Assembly (NCBI GenBank): GCA_013398055.1 | Contig: VZRS01000217.1 | Span: 171,333 to 235,332, forward strand | From: Ifrita kowaldi | Lineage: Eukaryota; Chordata; Aves; Passeriformes; Cinclosomatidae | Reading direction: 5' to 3' | DNA length: 64,000 bases | In this document: one piece after another, positions 40,401 to 53,137 of the stretch | Layout: every line of letters starts with the position of its first letter | How positions within the stretch are numbered: position 1 is the stretch's first letter | Translations under genes and position numbers: made by a program | The notes under the pieces: model-generated | Seen by the model: the letters and a program-made list of their open reading frames with translations, nothing else | Databases searched by the model: none | What the model was told of the DNA's origin: nothing

Positions 40401-43400
40401 CTCACTTAAAGATTTACTTAGCACAGAAGGTTTGCATTTCAGAGTAGAAGTCAATGGAGTTGTAAAAGTTTTTAGCAGCCAAGAACATGGCCTCCAGCAT
40501 CCATTTCCTAGCCCCATGTCACATGCAATTTCGAGCTGAAAGTTCTGTATCTTAATACACTTTCGCTCCTTACTTCATAGTAGATGTTACATTTTGGAGT
40601 AATCCATTCTGGTTTGGTTAGAGGAGGAGGTCTTTAATTAATTGCGGTAATCAATTGCCATAATTGCTATGCAAGGACTCCTGAGAAATGGTTTATGGTG
40701 CAGTGGCCTATTCATGTGGTTGAAATATGATGTGGAATCTCCTGCCTTTGCTAGGACATATTTTGCCACCTTGGGCAAGAAGCTCTATTTTTGCTTGGGT
40801 CGGCTGAGCCACGATACAGGACACAGACCAGCAAAGCACAACATTCATGTGAGGAGTTTCTGTGACAGGCACAAAGAATTTGTCTCATGGCTGAGCGAAC
40901 ATTGAGGTGTGTAGTGAGCCAGGCCCTGCTATAATATCCAGCCCCTGCAGCCTTCCCCTTACAAATGGCCTGGTGTAAGTCAAGGCACCATTCTCCCAGC
41001 ATGGGAAACTGAATTCTGCTCTGGAGTCTCTCTTCCAGTTGGCTGATGTAATACTAAAGTCATAACAATTTTCTGGGAATAACAGGAGGTTCAGCGCTTC
41101 CAAGCTACATTTAAACAGGATCTGAACAGACCTTTCTGAGCCAAATTGATTCCCGGTGCAACTCAAATAAGGCTGGAGGAACTGCACTTGGGATGATTTT
41201 AGTCCCACACAATATGTCAATGGCCAATCTCAACACGCCTGGAGAGAGGCATCTTTGAAAAAGACATTCTCTTTACAGTACTAAATTCTGATCTGCCAAA
41301 TGTGGCAGTCAATGAGCTCTTCCAAACTAAATACTGTGAGGATTATGCATAAATACTGAAGTATCCTAATCAGCCTCTTGCTGAAAATTAATTGATCCAT
41401 TACAGACAATAACTATATGCTGAAGTTTTTATTCTGCATTTTTTACTTCTGTAAGTAGCATATGTGATTTGATTGGCTGGATATTTTAAACCCTAGGGGA
41501 CCATTGGTGGAGCAATACAAATCCCTCTGAAATCCAAAATTGCCAGCTGCAATTATAGTCTGCATCTAGCATCTTCTCTAAGGACTATAAATGCTTCACT
41601 ACTTTAATTTTGCTTGGCATTTGCATCACTGTGTGACAATTACCAAGCAACAGCAAAGGATGGATTCACTAATAAAGTCAGGACAGTAAGGAAATACTGT
41701 CCAAACAGACATATTCTCTCTATTTCAACCTATTATTCATCATTCTGTGCACGTGGATACATCACATTTATACATAAAGCACTGGTAAGACAGCTACCTT
41801 TCCTTTCTGCTGCTGAAATGCCTGTGGCTTCTTGCACATTAGATATGAGCAAAATTGTTTTCTCCTCATATTTCTTGATTGTTTTCAACTACTCAAAAGG
41901 ATGAGATACTAAGTTGCAAATACTAGTAGTTAAAAGGTCAGACTGGCAACTACAGCACTCCAGTTAAGGCTTGTGAAATTCTACCCATTTCAGTGTTGGG
42001 ATGCAGATATAAAGCAGGAATGAAACAGCAATTTCATTCAGCTCAGCTGTATTTTGAACTCATATGTACACAGTTTTAATTATTTGAACTATTTGTGATT
42101 GCCCCTAAGTCCTAGCTATATTAGAAGACAAGATCAAGCATTATAGCTCAAACTATTAACTCAAATTAGCAGAGATACAATTGGGGAAACAAAAAACAAC
42201 GTTATGAGAATATGGGGCTTAGACAGGAAGGGTTCTGGGTATTGCCAAAAATAGCTTCCCTTGTTAAAAAGGCATATGCTGAAAAAATATTGTTTAGCAA
42301 GGAAAAAGCAGGTTTTGGAGAGGTGAAAAATAAAATACTTACAACGAAAAAGACTTGGTGCACAGTGAGCTGTGCAGAATCAACGTTTGTAAATGACACT
42401 ACTTTCCTTCATCAGCCAGAGCTGGAAAACTTCAGAAAGACCTAAGTAATTTAGGCAAACAGGCAACACAGTGGAAATGTTGTTCAATGTCATCGCAAGG
42501 TCAAGCAGTGAAATACACCAAGAGACAAAAATTTAAATTCTTCACATGCTTCAAAATGGTTCAAATTTAATCATATAAGCACTGGGACTTTGCTGTCCTG
42601 CGCTGCTCTTTGGGACCCAGAGCTCCATTGCAGGTGCAGTCTTAAAGTTGGAATAAAGCTGAATAAAGACTGAACTGAAAAATCACAGTACCAGCAACAG
42701 TGCAGCACCATCTCACATATTTTGGGCATGTTTGCTGAAGCCCCTCAACAAGAATACTGAAGAATTAGACAGGTCTTGGAGTAGACTGAGCATGATCGAG
42801 CACAAAAACTTTCAAAGACAGGTTGGAAAGGTGTGGTTAGTTTATTCCAAAGAGGTGACAAACAAGGCCATGCAAGAAAAGTAAATAAAATGCTGAAAGT
42901 GGTATTGACCAGGAGCTCCTACTCTTCCTGTCTCCACAACACGGCAGCAGTGTTTCCCCCCTTATCCACCCACCCCCAAAATAAAAAAATTAAAACCTGC
43001 AAGAAAATTTCCAACAACTGGCTGGTCATCTCCCTGCGGTTTTCTCACTGCAGAGCAATTAACAGCATTCACCACCTCTGCATACCACCAAGTTGACAAC
43101 ATAAAAGGATTAAATTGATTACAGAAATCATGACATGTGCATAGAAGGTTCTTAGACAGTTCTGCCTGACCACGGTTTACTAATTCTTGTCAGAAATCCT
43201 CCACATTTAATGGCCACCCCTTTATACCCCACGCAACACAGAACACCAGAACAGTTGGTGAGTAACACTGTTACGAAGAAGAAAGTGTCTAGACAGGGTA
43301 AATCTGTCCAACCTGACCCAATAAAGACAAGTACTAAAGGACTTAACCTATTTTGCACCAGGAAAAGTCTCAGCTATTCACAGGAGACGCAGTCAGAAGA

Positions 43401-43769
43401 GAAAGTTACACTTCTGACCTTTGGCCAAACGAATAACTTATAAAATAGCACCTGCAGCTACAGCCCAAAATGTTATCAAAGCTGAACATTTTCCAATGAG
43501 GTGCCAAAGAGAACCAAATTCACGTAGCTCATGCTGATACTTAATACAACCAAAGTTCCCATAGCATGTGCCAGGAAACTGAAATCAGGAGCTGTATGGG
43601 AAGCTCTATTGGAGCAGAAACAATGTCTAGAGTCTTTTTTTTCCACTCCATGGCTTTTCCTCTTGAACATTGTAACCAAACAGATCTCAAATATTTAAAG
43701 TCTAAGGAAAAAGCTACACCCCACCACATATTTCCAAAAGCAAGAGTTAAAACAATGTTTGTCTCCTAC

Positions 43770-43926
43770 CTTGTTAGCTTTGTCCCAATCTGCTGCCTAA
43801 GTTCGAGCCTCTCTTCATCAGTCTGCATGGGGAGGATGTTCTTTTCCTCCAGCTCTCGCTTGGAAGGCCTGTTGCTTAGTTTGATTGCTAAAGAGTCCTT
43901 CCTGCAGAGTTTCCTTGCCAGGGGGC
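43770..43926 (-). CDS. PHACTR1: PHACTR1 exon encoding RPEL1
   Basis: This 157-nt exon completes a Ser codon with its first two bases, then encodes 51 residues and the first two bases of an Arg codon. Residues 1-14 are a short basic lead (Leu-Cys-Arg-Lys-Asp-Ser-Leu-Ala-Ile). Residues 15-31 form the first C-terminal RPEL motif (Lys-Leu-Ser-Asn-Arg-Pro-Ser-Lys-Arg-Glu-Leu and on to Asn-Ile-Leu). Residues 32-51 are a charged helix (Gln-Thr-Asp-Glu-Glu-Arg-Leu-Glu-Leu-Arg-Gln-Gln-Ile). RPEL1 binds G-actin and lies beside basic residues, so actin occupancy can mask import signals. The acceptor CCCACAG follows a CT-rich tract and the donor is GTAGGA. The 218-codon plus-strand ORF across this exon is an antisense shadow. 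The lead segment (Pro-Leu-Ala-Arg-Lys-Leu) differs somewhat from what I recall in mammals. Confidence 0.96.
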
Positions 43927-45426
43927 CTGTGGGAGAGAGGAGAGGCTTTGCCAAAGGAGGTGTCATTTCATTACAACGTGCAGCTGGCAAAGAAGCACTA
44001 GCCAAGGGAGGATATGAGGCTCTCGTTTACACTGGTATGGACTATGGGAAAAGGGGTGTCATTAACTTCATGCGCTCAATTAACCTCAATTCATATCATA
44101 ATAAGGAAAAGCTGAAAGTGGTAGGTATACAGGAAATAGAAATTAATATATTGCTCCATAGAGGGGAGTGGAGAAGAAGGGCTTGTTTCAGAATTGCTAG
44201 TAGCATCTGTAGCTTTCTCTAGCACCGTATTTCCACATAATGGAATGAAAAATTCAACCTCAGAATCTGGGCAGGCAGCAGAGCTACAACATGTGAAAAG
44301 AGAGGGGTATCTGAATCTCTCTTGCACTGTAATATCAAGAAATCCAAGCCAGCACTAGAAGGAACCAAAAGTCAATCAGAAACAGCACAAATCTCTATGT
44401 ACATTTACTGACTGCTTCTCAGGCAGTGACAGTGGCAAAGACACTGTAAAAACCAGTGGCCTTTTATGGCTCAAATTCGCTTTCTTAGGCTTATGCCCAA
44501 AGCAGTTTGAGCAAGGAAGACAGACACAAACAGAGAGACACCAACACACGAGAATTTTGGCCTTTGTCAGGAGAGTGTGAGATAGTGCAGTTCTTCTCTG
44601 TTTGTAGTTTAAGAGCAAACACTGCTTAATTTCACTTGCAGGGTAAGGTGGGGTTCTGAGGAGATGAAATATGCCTGTTTCAGAACCTTCTTTCTGTGTG
44701 TTTTAAAAGGGATGTTTGATTGTAATGCTTCCAGTTTTCAGAAGAAAAGAAATGCAAGGGCCTGGAACTTCAGCGTCTGAGATGAGAAGCAGTTGCCATA
44801 CATAAAGTACTGTATCTTGTCTTCATGGGAGAGTCCTACGATGCCACACTGAGGAAGGAGTTGAGTTCCCTTACAGAGGTCAGGAAAGCCACAGGTCCTT
44901 TCCCAGACTGTAACTGTGATATGGCTATCAATTAACCACTTCTTATCTGAGCCCAATCCTCTGACTGCGACCCCTTTCAAAGCACGTGCACATTTATGAT
45001 TCCAAAGAGATTTAATATTGACTACGTATAAAAGCTCTGATTCTCTATGTGTGGCACTTATTTCATCCTCCTGAAGTAACTATTGAGATGATCTTGACTT
45101 AAGCCAAAGGCAGGGCTTCTCTTCACCACGGGCACTTGGGGAAGTGAATCCAAAAGCCAATTTGTAATTGAACTAATGTAAGCCCAAACCTGTCATCTGA
45201 ATTTGGCCTGAGCACTACCCAGACAGCGATCCATGTACATCAGGGGAATCACTAAAAATTCATACTACTTGTTATTTTGAACTAGCATCCCCATGTAGTC
45301 AAGCCCTGAGAGATGCAAAAGCCACAGCCAAGAAAGAAAATACACAGGCCTTGTGTTTCCTTTGTGTATTGTGAGTTCTGAGTAAAACTTAAATAAGAGA
45401 GAAAGGAAAAGTAGAATGAGTCTTAC
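43927..45426 (-). other. PHACTR1 intron
   Basis: This 1.5 kb intron lies between the acidic-tract exon and the RPEL1 exon. The donor is GTAAGA. There is no recognisable repeat, RNA gene or further exon. Confidence 0.8.
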
Positions 45427-45635
45427 TTGTAAATAATGAGTTATCCTCCTCTTCATCTTCCTCTTCTTCCTCTTCCTGCCTTGGATAGAGGCAGGAAGAA
45501 TCTTCATAATCAGTTTCATGAGGCACATTTTCTTTATTGTCATCGCATTCGATCACAACAGTTGGCACTTGTCTCATGTCTGGAAGGCCCCCAGGTCCTG
45601 TTTTTGTAACACTGTCACTTGTGTGTAAACCAGAG
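45427..45635 (-). CDS. PHACTR1: PHACTR1 exon with the acidic tract
   Basis: This 209-nt exon encodes 69 complete residues. It begins Ser-Gly-Leu-His and includes the conserved block Gln-Val-Pro-Thr-Val-Val-Ile-Glu-Cys-Asp-Asp-Asn-Lys-Glu-Asn-Val-Pro (residues 22-38) and Tyr-Glu-Asp-Ser-Ser-Cys-Leu-Tyr (43-50). A run of Glu and Asp follows at residues 54-64, coded by 45443-45475. This is the disordered acidic linker ahead of the RPEL array in PHACTR1. Its role is not well defined, although the Val-Val-Ile-Glu-Cys-Asp block is strongly conserved. The acceptor is TTCCCAACAG next to 45635 and the donor GTAAGA. It starts with one base completing a Ser codon and ends with one base of a Ser codon, which fits both neighbours. 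The acidic run, written in repeated GAG/GAA codons, could vary in length. Confidence 0.95.
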
Positions 45636-48600
45636 CTGTTGGGAAAGAAAAGTGAATAAATAAACTAAAGGAAACAGCTCGATGAAAGGCAGAGTTGCTT
45701 CTCTCACTGTGTATAGGAAAGTAGTGGTCTTTCACCCCTTTTTGAGAAGAAATGAGAACAGAAAGATCTTCAAGACCAGCAAGACATCTAATGGGTTTAA
45801 ATTGAGTCCTTATTAGATTTAGGGTACACCACTTATTAGGGAGAGGTAGGACAGTTCTAAAGATCTGTGGCAAATACTTAGTGGCCAGTTAATCAGAGTG
45901 GTAAGCACCAGCTACTCAGTGGTAAGCATGCCTCCAGCCTGGTGACTGTGTGACCTCTCCACTGGTGTGCAGGCAACAAGGAGGAAATGTCTCACCTGAG
46001 TGCAAAAGGTAGAGTAAGACCGGGAGGAAGCATAGACTGTAGGGGGTAATTGTAGAAAGGCAGAGGGAAAATATGGCTTGCACTAGTTGGACAAGATGAC
46101 GTTGAGTGACTTGAGGGGATGGCAAGGGCACAACTCTCTGATGTGCAGGGGAGTGAGCATGTGAAACTGGGCTTGGAGAAAAGAGACTTTGGGAGCAGGT
46201 GAGAGTAACCAGGGAAGTAGCTAAAACCTGAGAGGTTTGTTTGCTAATGGTACAGTAATATACTAGGGGGTGGCCATGACAATATCCCTTCTCCTGCCCC
46301 AGCTCCTTATCCAGCCAGGTGCTGAAGATCAATCAGAATTGGCGCTAACATAATATTTCTTTTGTTACAGGTGTGATTGATTATTTTCTGCATCTTACGA
46401 GGTTAAGACTAGTGGTGAGGACTGCTACCATCTAGCTCTGTTTATGTGTTGAATTCAAAGCCCTTTACCAAATACCATATCAACTAGGGAAACAGGAATA
46501 TGAGGAGGTGAAGATCAATGTCAAACACAAAGTGAAAGGAAAAGTCAGGAACAGAATCATGTTTCCCAACCAATTTTTCTCTAAATAGCTCTAGTGTGAA
46601 ATCAGAATGAGAGACTGGCAGGCAAAAATGGTGGCAACTCAGGATTATTTGTGAGACAGCAGAAACTGCCCTCTCTCTGAAGTTCTGGCAGATGCAACAG
46701 CTATATGAAAAATGGGGAACATTTTCCTGTTGGACACCTTCTCTATGTCAAACTCCCATTTTACTTTCCAGAAGAACACAGATGTGAAAGCAGATGTGCT
46801 GGCCAAGTTGACCTTGAGGCACACAAACTTGGATCTGACAAGTATTGAGAAGCCTCAATTGCCTTGAATTAATTTTAGCCTGCTCTGAATACCAGAGGTA
46901 TTCTGCATCTTGAATAAAATGTAGTCTTCTCTTTAAAAGATTTCTACAGAAATCTACTGACTCTACTACTTTCAACTTGAAGCATTTTGCATTCTTCTAA
47001 CCCAAAAGTTAGAATGGATTCTTAAATGGCTGCCAGACAACATTCCACAGAGACTTTAAAAATGTAGTTCTAGGAATATAATGCTATAATGCTCCAAAAT
47101 ATGCTTAAGGACGAAAGAGAAGAAAAGGCTTCAGATCCTGTGAACAAACCATACCATGCTGTTATTATCATCTTCAGCTTCAAAGAAATAATTTTGTTAA
47201 TTCCAACATTTACTACTGCAGACTAACCAACTGTGAGATTCAGAGCTTTACCGGATGCCTTGAACAGAGAAACTCTATTTTCTTTGTGATAGTCCATGTT
47301 TTGTATCACAAAGTAAGAGAGATTCATGAAGAACTGGCTTGCAAATTTTTGTATTGGACTTCAATGAGCTTGACACGAAAAACTTTATCCCAGATGCAGT
47401 TTTAGAATTCATCAGCTGAATTCTCATAATGACACATCAACGCACTACAATTTTTAAAAACTTGGAACCAACTTTTAATTTATTGAAATGCTTTTGGAAT
47501 TTTTATATTATGAACTTCATTAAATCTGCTTTCTCTGTAAGCTAATTTTTGAGTAAGTCTTTTAAAGAGGAAAGGGAGGAAATTCAAAAGTCTGGAATGA
47601 AATTTCTGAGAAAAACTATAATACTGTGAAATTCTGTTAACATAGCTAAAAAAAATACCGCAAACCTTCCAATTGCACACATGCAACCACTGGAACAGCC
47701 AGTTAATTTTAAAACAACAAATACAGAGAGAGTAAGTACAAATTCACTAAGCCCCTTCTGGAAGTACAAACGAAAGGAACAAGAAGTAGTTCAGTATCCA
47801 GGACTATTTGGTGCTTCCCTGTTCTGTGAAGGATGGATGTAGAATTACGGATGCATCCTTATGGGTGCGTACATAGGGTAGCAGATATCAAAGTGATCCA
47901 TCAATTCAGGTTATCAAACAGATATTGGAAGGCAACAAGATTTTCAAGTTACCACAGAGGATTTTTATTTGAACTAGCGATCTAGAAATAGGCAGCTTCT
48001 CATCTCATTGTAAGTTTTTTGAATCATCCCCTTTCTTGATAATACTGCTTTCTATTTTAAGCCCCTCATTTTTCCTAGTGTTTTGTGTCGTTCTTGATTA
48101 AAATCAGCTCTTTCCACAGCAATTTCACTAAGTCAGCTGTCTAAGCAAAGCGCTTATGAAATACATGCAGTACTGCAGTATACTTAAGAAAGACAAATCA
48201 AGGTCACTGGATATGTCCATTGTGTATAAACGACTCTGGGTCATTAGCAAAACTCCCACATGGTCAGGTGGTCTATACCACAAAATTTTTTAGCATTATT
48301 CACCAAAAAGCACACTATTGTTTCGAAAAGCCCATTTTAAATCAGTTTTGTGTTTTGCAACAAAATTAGAGAAAAAAGCTACAGTTAAGCAAGTGCTTGT
48401 TTCAAGAAGATCTTAGCGCATGGATTGGAACAATTCATAGCTCCCTAGTACAAGAACTTGCAATTACTGCTGCATCATCTTTACATGGTCAAAACAGCAA
48501 AAAAGTTACACCTCTACAGCTTGCAATGTTTCTAGAGAGAAAATACTTTAATGAAAAATCACAATTTAAGCATATGAGTCACTTATGGTACAGACAAAAT

Positions 48601-51600
48601 AAAAAAAAAAAGAAAAAAATGAAATACCTCCTGTAAAATTTAGTGGGAAAAACCTGCACACTTCTCATCTGTTATCCCAGGCCCTTAGATTTTGGAATAA
48701 AGGGTTACATTTTTATCAACATGTTTTCAGATCCACAGTACACTTTTCTGTACTTACCAGTTAAAAATCTGAAAAAACTTCAAACCATTGTATATATGTT
48801 TCTACTACAGGAATGTGTGTGAGAAACAGAGAGCGAAGGCAGAGCTATAAATATTAAGTGCTTCTATCCTTAGGCAATGCTAAAGTTTAGACAAGACACA
48901 ATTCTCTTGACAAGTTTTATGGAAGATAAACGTTTTCTGACTCAAATATGTTTTGTAAGATTTACAAGACACTGGCAGTAATGTCTAATGCATCTCATTT
49001 CATAAATCTACAGTCTGAAGCTGAGCTGGGTGTCCCAGAGGAACTGGTCTCTCACACACAGTCTTTTAGGACACAGTGACTTTTCACTGCTCTGCCACAG
49101 AGGCAATTCTAGCCCGGAGTGAGATATTGCCACTTAACAGCTCTTTAGTACGTACATTGAACAAACTGAGGCCTGGATTCATCTGCACCCGCTCCTGTAC
49201 ATGAACCCACAGAGTAAATGAAATTAATTGTCACCTTTCCAGACAGGCTGAGAATTACACAGGCAAGGCAGAAAATCAGGCTATTTCAGTTCAAGAAACT
49301 GCCTAAGTCAAAATTAAAGACACATTTCGGTGTCACAAGAGGGTTTCTAAAGCTTCCTTAGCCACTGTTTTTGATGCAGAGCTTTGGGGCATGGTCTTTC
49401 TTTTAAAATTCATTTCAGTCAGGAGGATAAAATCTGCATATTTTGGTGGCAGGGCTTACCAGATTTTCATGAACTCCTAAAATGCATTCTGAAATGGTAA
49501 AAAATTGTGTCCAAATCTAGAGTTTTACTTATGCTTGACACACAGCCTTTGGACTGAAGGGAAAAGTCATTTGCAGTAGGACACTAATTGGCAACAGAGG
49601 TTGCAGAAAAAAGGTTACATGGAAATTACACATTTCTCTGTTTCAACTTAATCTACCATAAAACTGGTAATTTATCAGGGAGAATAGAGGCAAACTGGCA
49701 GCACAAATGACATGTCATAATAGTCATACTATGACAAGGGGCAGATTGCCCTTCTGAGAGTAGGGTATGAATAGATGTTATGAGTACCAGAAAATGTTTG
49801 CAATCAAAAGTGTTAAGTGCACAAATGAACTTAATGTTCTATAATGTCTGTAATAAAACTGAATAAAAAAATCCAGGAAGTAACTGCCATTTTAAGCCTT
49901 AAGAACAACTGGGACTTGAACAGCTATTACATGCTTTTTAATGTACCTTAAGACCTTAACTTATTAATATGCACTAGATCTAGGTGAGGCAGTTACATGC
50001 AATCACTCCTGCAGAGGGGAAAATAGAGAGACTCAGTAACTTTCTCAAGGTCAAAGACAGAAAAATCTGGCTTCCAGGTCTGTACAGAGGGAGAGCTCAT
50101 TTCTCTCTGGCAAGCCTGTAACTCATTGGCAAAGCACTGATTTCAACTATCAGTCTTCAGATGCTGTTAGACCATCCGAATTCCAGAGACCTTAACTGTG
50201 TGAGCAAAAAATCCAGATTGCTAGAGGAAGGGAATGTTTTAGCCTTCCACTCCTTGTTCATGTCCACACTCAGAGACATAGTGAAGAGGAGAGTTGTGAG
50301 GTCTAAGAAAAGTTTACTGGGCAAAATATGGATTTGATACAACCTGATTCAGCAAGTATCAGTAGAGTTTAAATGACCTTGAGGAGCTTCCACTGCACCA
50401 GGACCAAAGAAACTAAATACAAGGAAGAAAAGGAAAAATTCCAGAAGGAAAAGAAAAAATTTAGAGCTGAAACCTGATCTATACTTGTCTATATGATCAT
50501 CCCTTATTAAAAACAAAACACTATTCTAAATAATCCCCCAAATTACCAGACTTGGTAGCATTATTACTGCAGCACCATGGCAATTATTCTGTAAAGTTGT
50601 AGGATACTTTTGAGATAATGTTTGACATCAGAAGAAAAAACCCCTTAGTAGTCCAGAAGGTGCCTCAGAGACTTATCAGGCTCTCTCATCTCCTTAAGAT
50701 TATTGACCCAACAGCAGTGGCCCAGTACATTGTTAGCTTGGAAGGAACACCAAAGTGTAGGATGTCACTCCATATCCTATGCGTGCTACAGAAGTGAGCA
50801 CACTACCGAATTTCAAACAGAGGAAGGAGATCGAGGATCTTTGCAGTTTTAACCGGCCCTCAAGAGTTTTGGGCTGAAGTGTACAGTGACAAATACTGCA
50901 GCATAATTTCTCTTGGGTTTAATGCAGATTTTTACAATAAGGGAAAGTAAGCACTGTCAAAAATAGTAGAAAACAGTGGCATTTGGTGCAAGTAATTGTC
51001 TCCCAAGTTAAATAAATATATTTAAAACACCTGCACAAATCTTTGAGCAACCTTGGCAAATGTATCTAGATTACAATGTGACTTGAAAAAGCAAATGAAG
51101 AATTTAACAGCAAGATCAGCTCCACAGACCTGTAAATGGTTTGAAATACTTCTACCTCTAAATACTACAAAAATAACAATTGCTGTTGCAGAGGAGACAA
51201 TCATGACCTATTTTCTCCCTTGTGAATGCAAAAGTTATTGATTTGTTTTGACAAACAGCACAGCCAAAGTACTCAATACATTAATCCATGATTTAAATAA
51301 GTTTATAAACACAAAAAAAGGCTATGAAAAATCTGTCTCCAATATCATGAACTAGGATACATATTAATTTTAAATGTGAAATACCAGTGCCACAACCTTT
51401 TCTTATTTTTCTTCTTATTAATTGCAAAGGGAAGCAATTGCTTCACATTGGGACATGAATCCTTGCTTACTCAGTTTTTAACAAGCAGCAGAGCTTCAGC
51501 TTGAAATTAATAGTTAAACTCTAACAGCATCACCTTCTTTAAATCAGTTAAACGTATTTGTAGACAAAAACATGATGGATGACTAGAAATTGGAGCATTC

Positions 51601-53137
51601 ATTGCTGTGGGGCAACAGATGCCACAATGAAGTCATGCTCTGAGAGATGTCACTGGGCTCAGGATAACAAAGGGCCTTCTGCACACAGTGTGAGCCAGAC
51701 ATTAAGACGCCCGACCTAAGCTGGGGACGGCACGGGCAGTGCAGCCCCAAAGGAGCCTTTGGGAGACAACAGCTACGCTCTGCGCCTGGTGCCCTGAATT
51801 TTGGGGTGGTGCAGAGGCACCTGATCAGCCATGCTTGCAATGTGAGAGGTAAATGGGTAGTCACTGGGCATGGCAGTGGGAGGCAATGTGGATGCTCTTT
51901 CTAATCCTACCTCTACAGCTCTTCCACTGATGGGAATAGGAATCTCCTTCACAGCCCTAGTAGTTTTTCCCCAGCTGAGAATTCCCCCATGCTGTAGAAA
52001 CATTAGCCCCATGATGTAATCACAGACGTGTCACTATTCTGGTACTAAAATAAACTGGCAGTCTGAGACAGCCTCTGGTCTCCTGACTCTTTTTCAGGCA
52101 GCAAGGAGAATCTGCCATCAACAATCCAGCTGTTTCCAACTATGGAATATAATGAAGGTAGCATTATCAGAAAGAAGTACTGGGGTAAATCTTTAGGCAT
52201 TTTGTCTGTTAGACCAAATATTTTGCCTTCCTGTACAACAGAAGGATGATCTGATGCTCCTAGAACAAGCTGGCTACAAAGCTGTCCTTGGTACTAAATA
52301 AAACATGTACTTTTTTAGACTATGTTCTGTGTTCTGGGACTTCCTCAGTCTTCCTCTGCAAGGTGAAATAAATTTTCCAAAGCTTGCTGATGTTGCAGTC
52401 TATGAGGGCAGTTTGCATTTATATACAACATGCTTCACTTACTTGAAGAAACACTCAGAGATACTCATAAGTGACAGTAACAAAAAACAGCCCTAAGGTG
52501 GGTAAGGCATTTCTAATCAAATGTGCTACCTCTTGCCAGATGCAAATGGCTAAGAAGGTAGCTGCTGTGGAATGGGTTAAATACTTATTTTAAGATCAAA
52601 CATACAATTTAATTTAAATTAATTTAAATAATTTAAATACTGTATTAAAACCCTTCTAAGTGACTTGTAGGAAGTCCACATAAATTGTTTCGAGCTATTT
52701 GGTAATACTAATCAGATGCCCTGCTGGAGTGGCACATTGGATTTTAATTGCTCTTTTATGAATCTTCCTTTCCTTGCATTTAGCAATCCTCCACACAACT
52801 GGAGCTCTGCAGTACAGCCTCAGCAGTACATATTTCAAGCCAGGCATGTCCTATTGAAACTTCTCCACTGGCTGTATTATCTACTTCCTTGAACAGGACA
52901 ACAGGGTTCAGGAAATTTGGTCTTTATTTCCTTTCTGCCACAAACTTGTCAAACAAGCCTGGAAAGGCTCTTCCCCTGCCTCTGTTTCTCCAGAAATTAC
53001 TCCGTTCTGAAGCTGTTAGACCCCAGAGGTGACACCTCATTCAAGTCCTATGCACATAACTCAAGCGATGAGATCGATACTGAGGTTAACAGGAAACAGT
53101 GCACACCAGGATGTAATTTTAGAAGTTGATCCATTAC
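45636..53137 (-). other. PHACTR1 intron
   Basis: This 7.5 kb intron has a GTAATG donor, weaker than the others in the gene. I searched by eye for a short optional exon that mammalian PHACTR1 seems to have at this junction and did not find it. An AT-rich, self-complementary stretch lies at 52607-52639 (annotated separately), and a short perfect inverted repeat (GAATACC-AGA-GGTATTC) at 46887-46903. No transposable element or RNA gene was recognised. Confidence 0.75.
52607..52639. repeat. AT-rich AATTTAA repeat/palindrome
   Basis: This 33-bp stretch is built only of A and T from overlapping AATTTAAAT-like units and is self-complementary over much of its length. It is low-complexity intronic sequence. 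It could form cruciform or unwound DNA, but nothing shows a function. Confidence 0.8.

Larger units (their letters stand above)
17278..43769 (-). other. PHACTR1 intron, 26.5 kb, repeat-bearing
   Basis: This is the largest intron in the window, between the RPEL1 and RPEL2 exons. The donor is GTAGGA and the acceptor CGCAG. It contains three CR1 copies (26495-26885, 30936-32440, 33745-34095), a nested CR1 tail, a CAAA microsatellite, a T-rich tract and a 35-bp-period duplication, each listed separately. The stretches 17278-26494, 34096-37120 and 37425-43769 show no gene, RNA or repeat that I can recognise. An AT-rich motif cluster lies at 40632-40676 (see findings). Confidence 0.8.

Noticed and set aside
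43566..44222. 218-codon plus-strand ORF
   Set aside because: It runs antisense across the well-supported RPEL1 exon (43770-43926); the open frame is largely a shadow of that coding sequence and has no family match.
45916..46332. 138-codon minus-strand ORF just upstream of the acidic-tract exon
   Set aside because: Considered as an extra PHACTR1 exon, but it does not resemble the family, and the known exons already join in frame without it.
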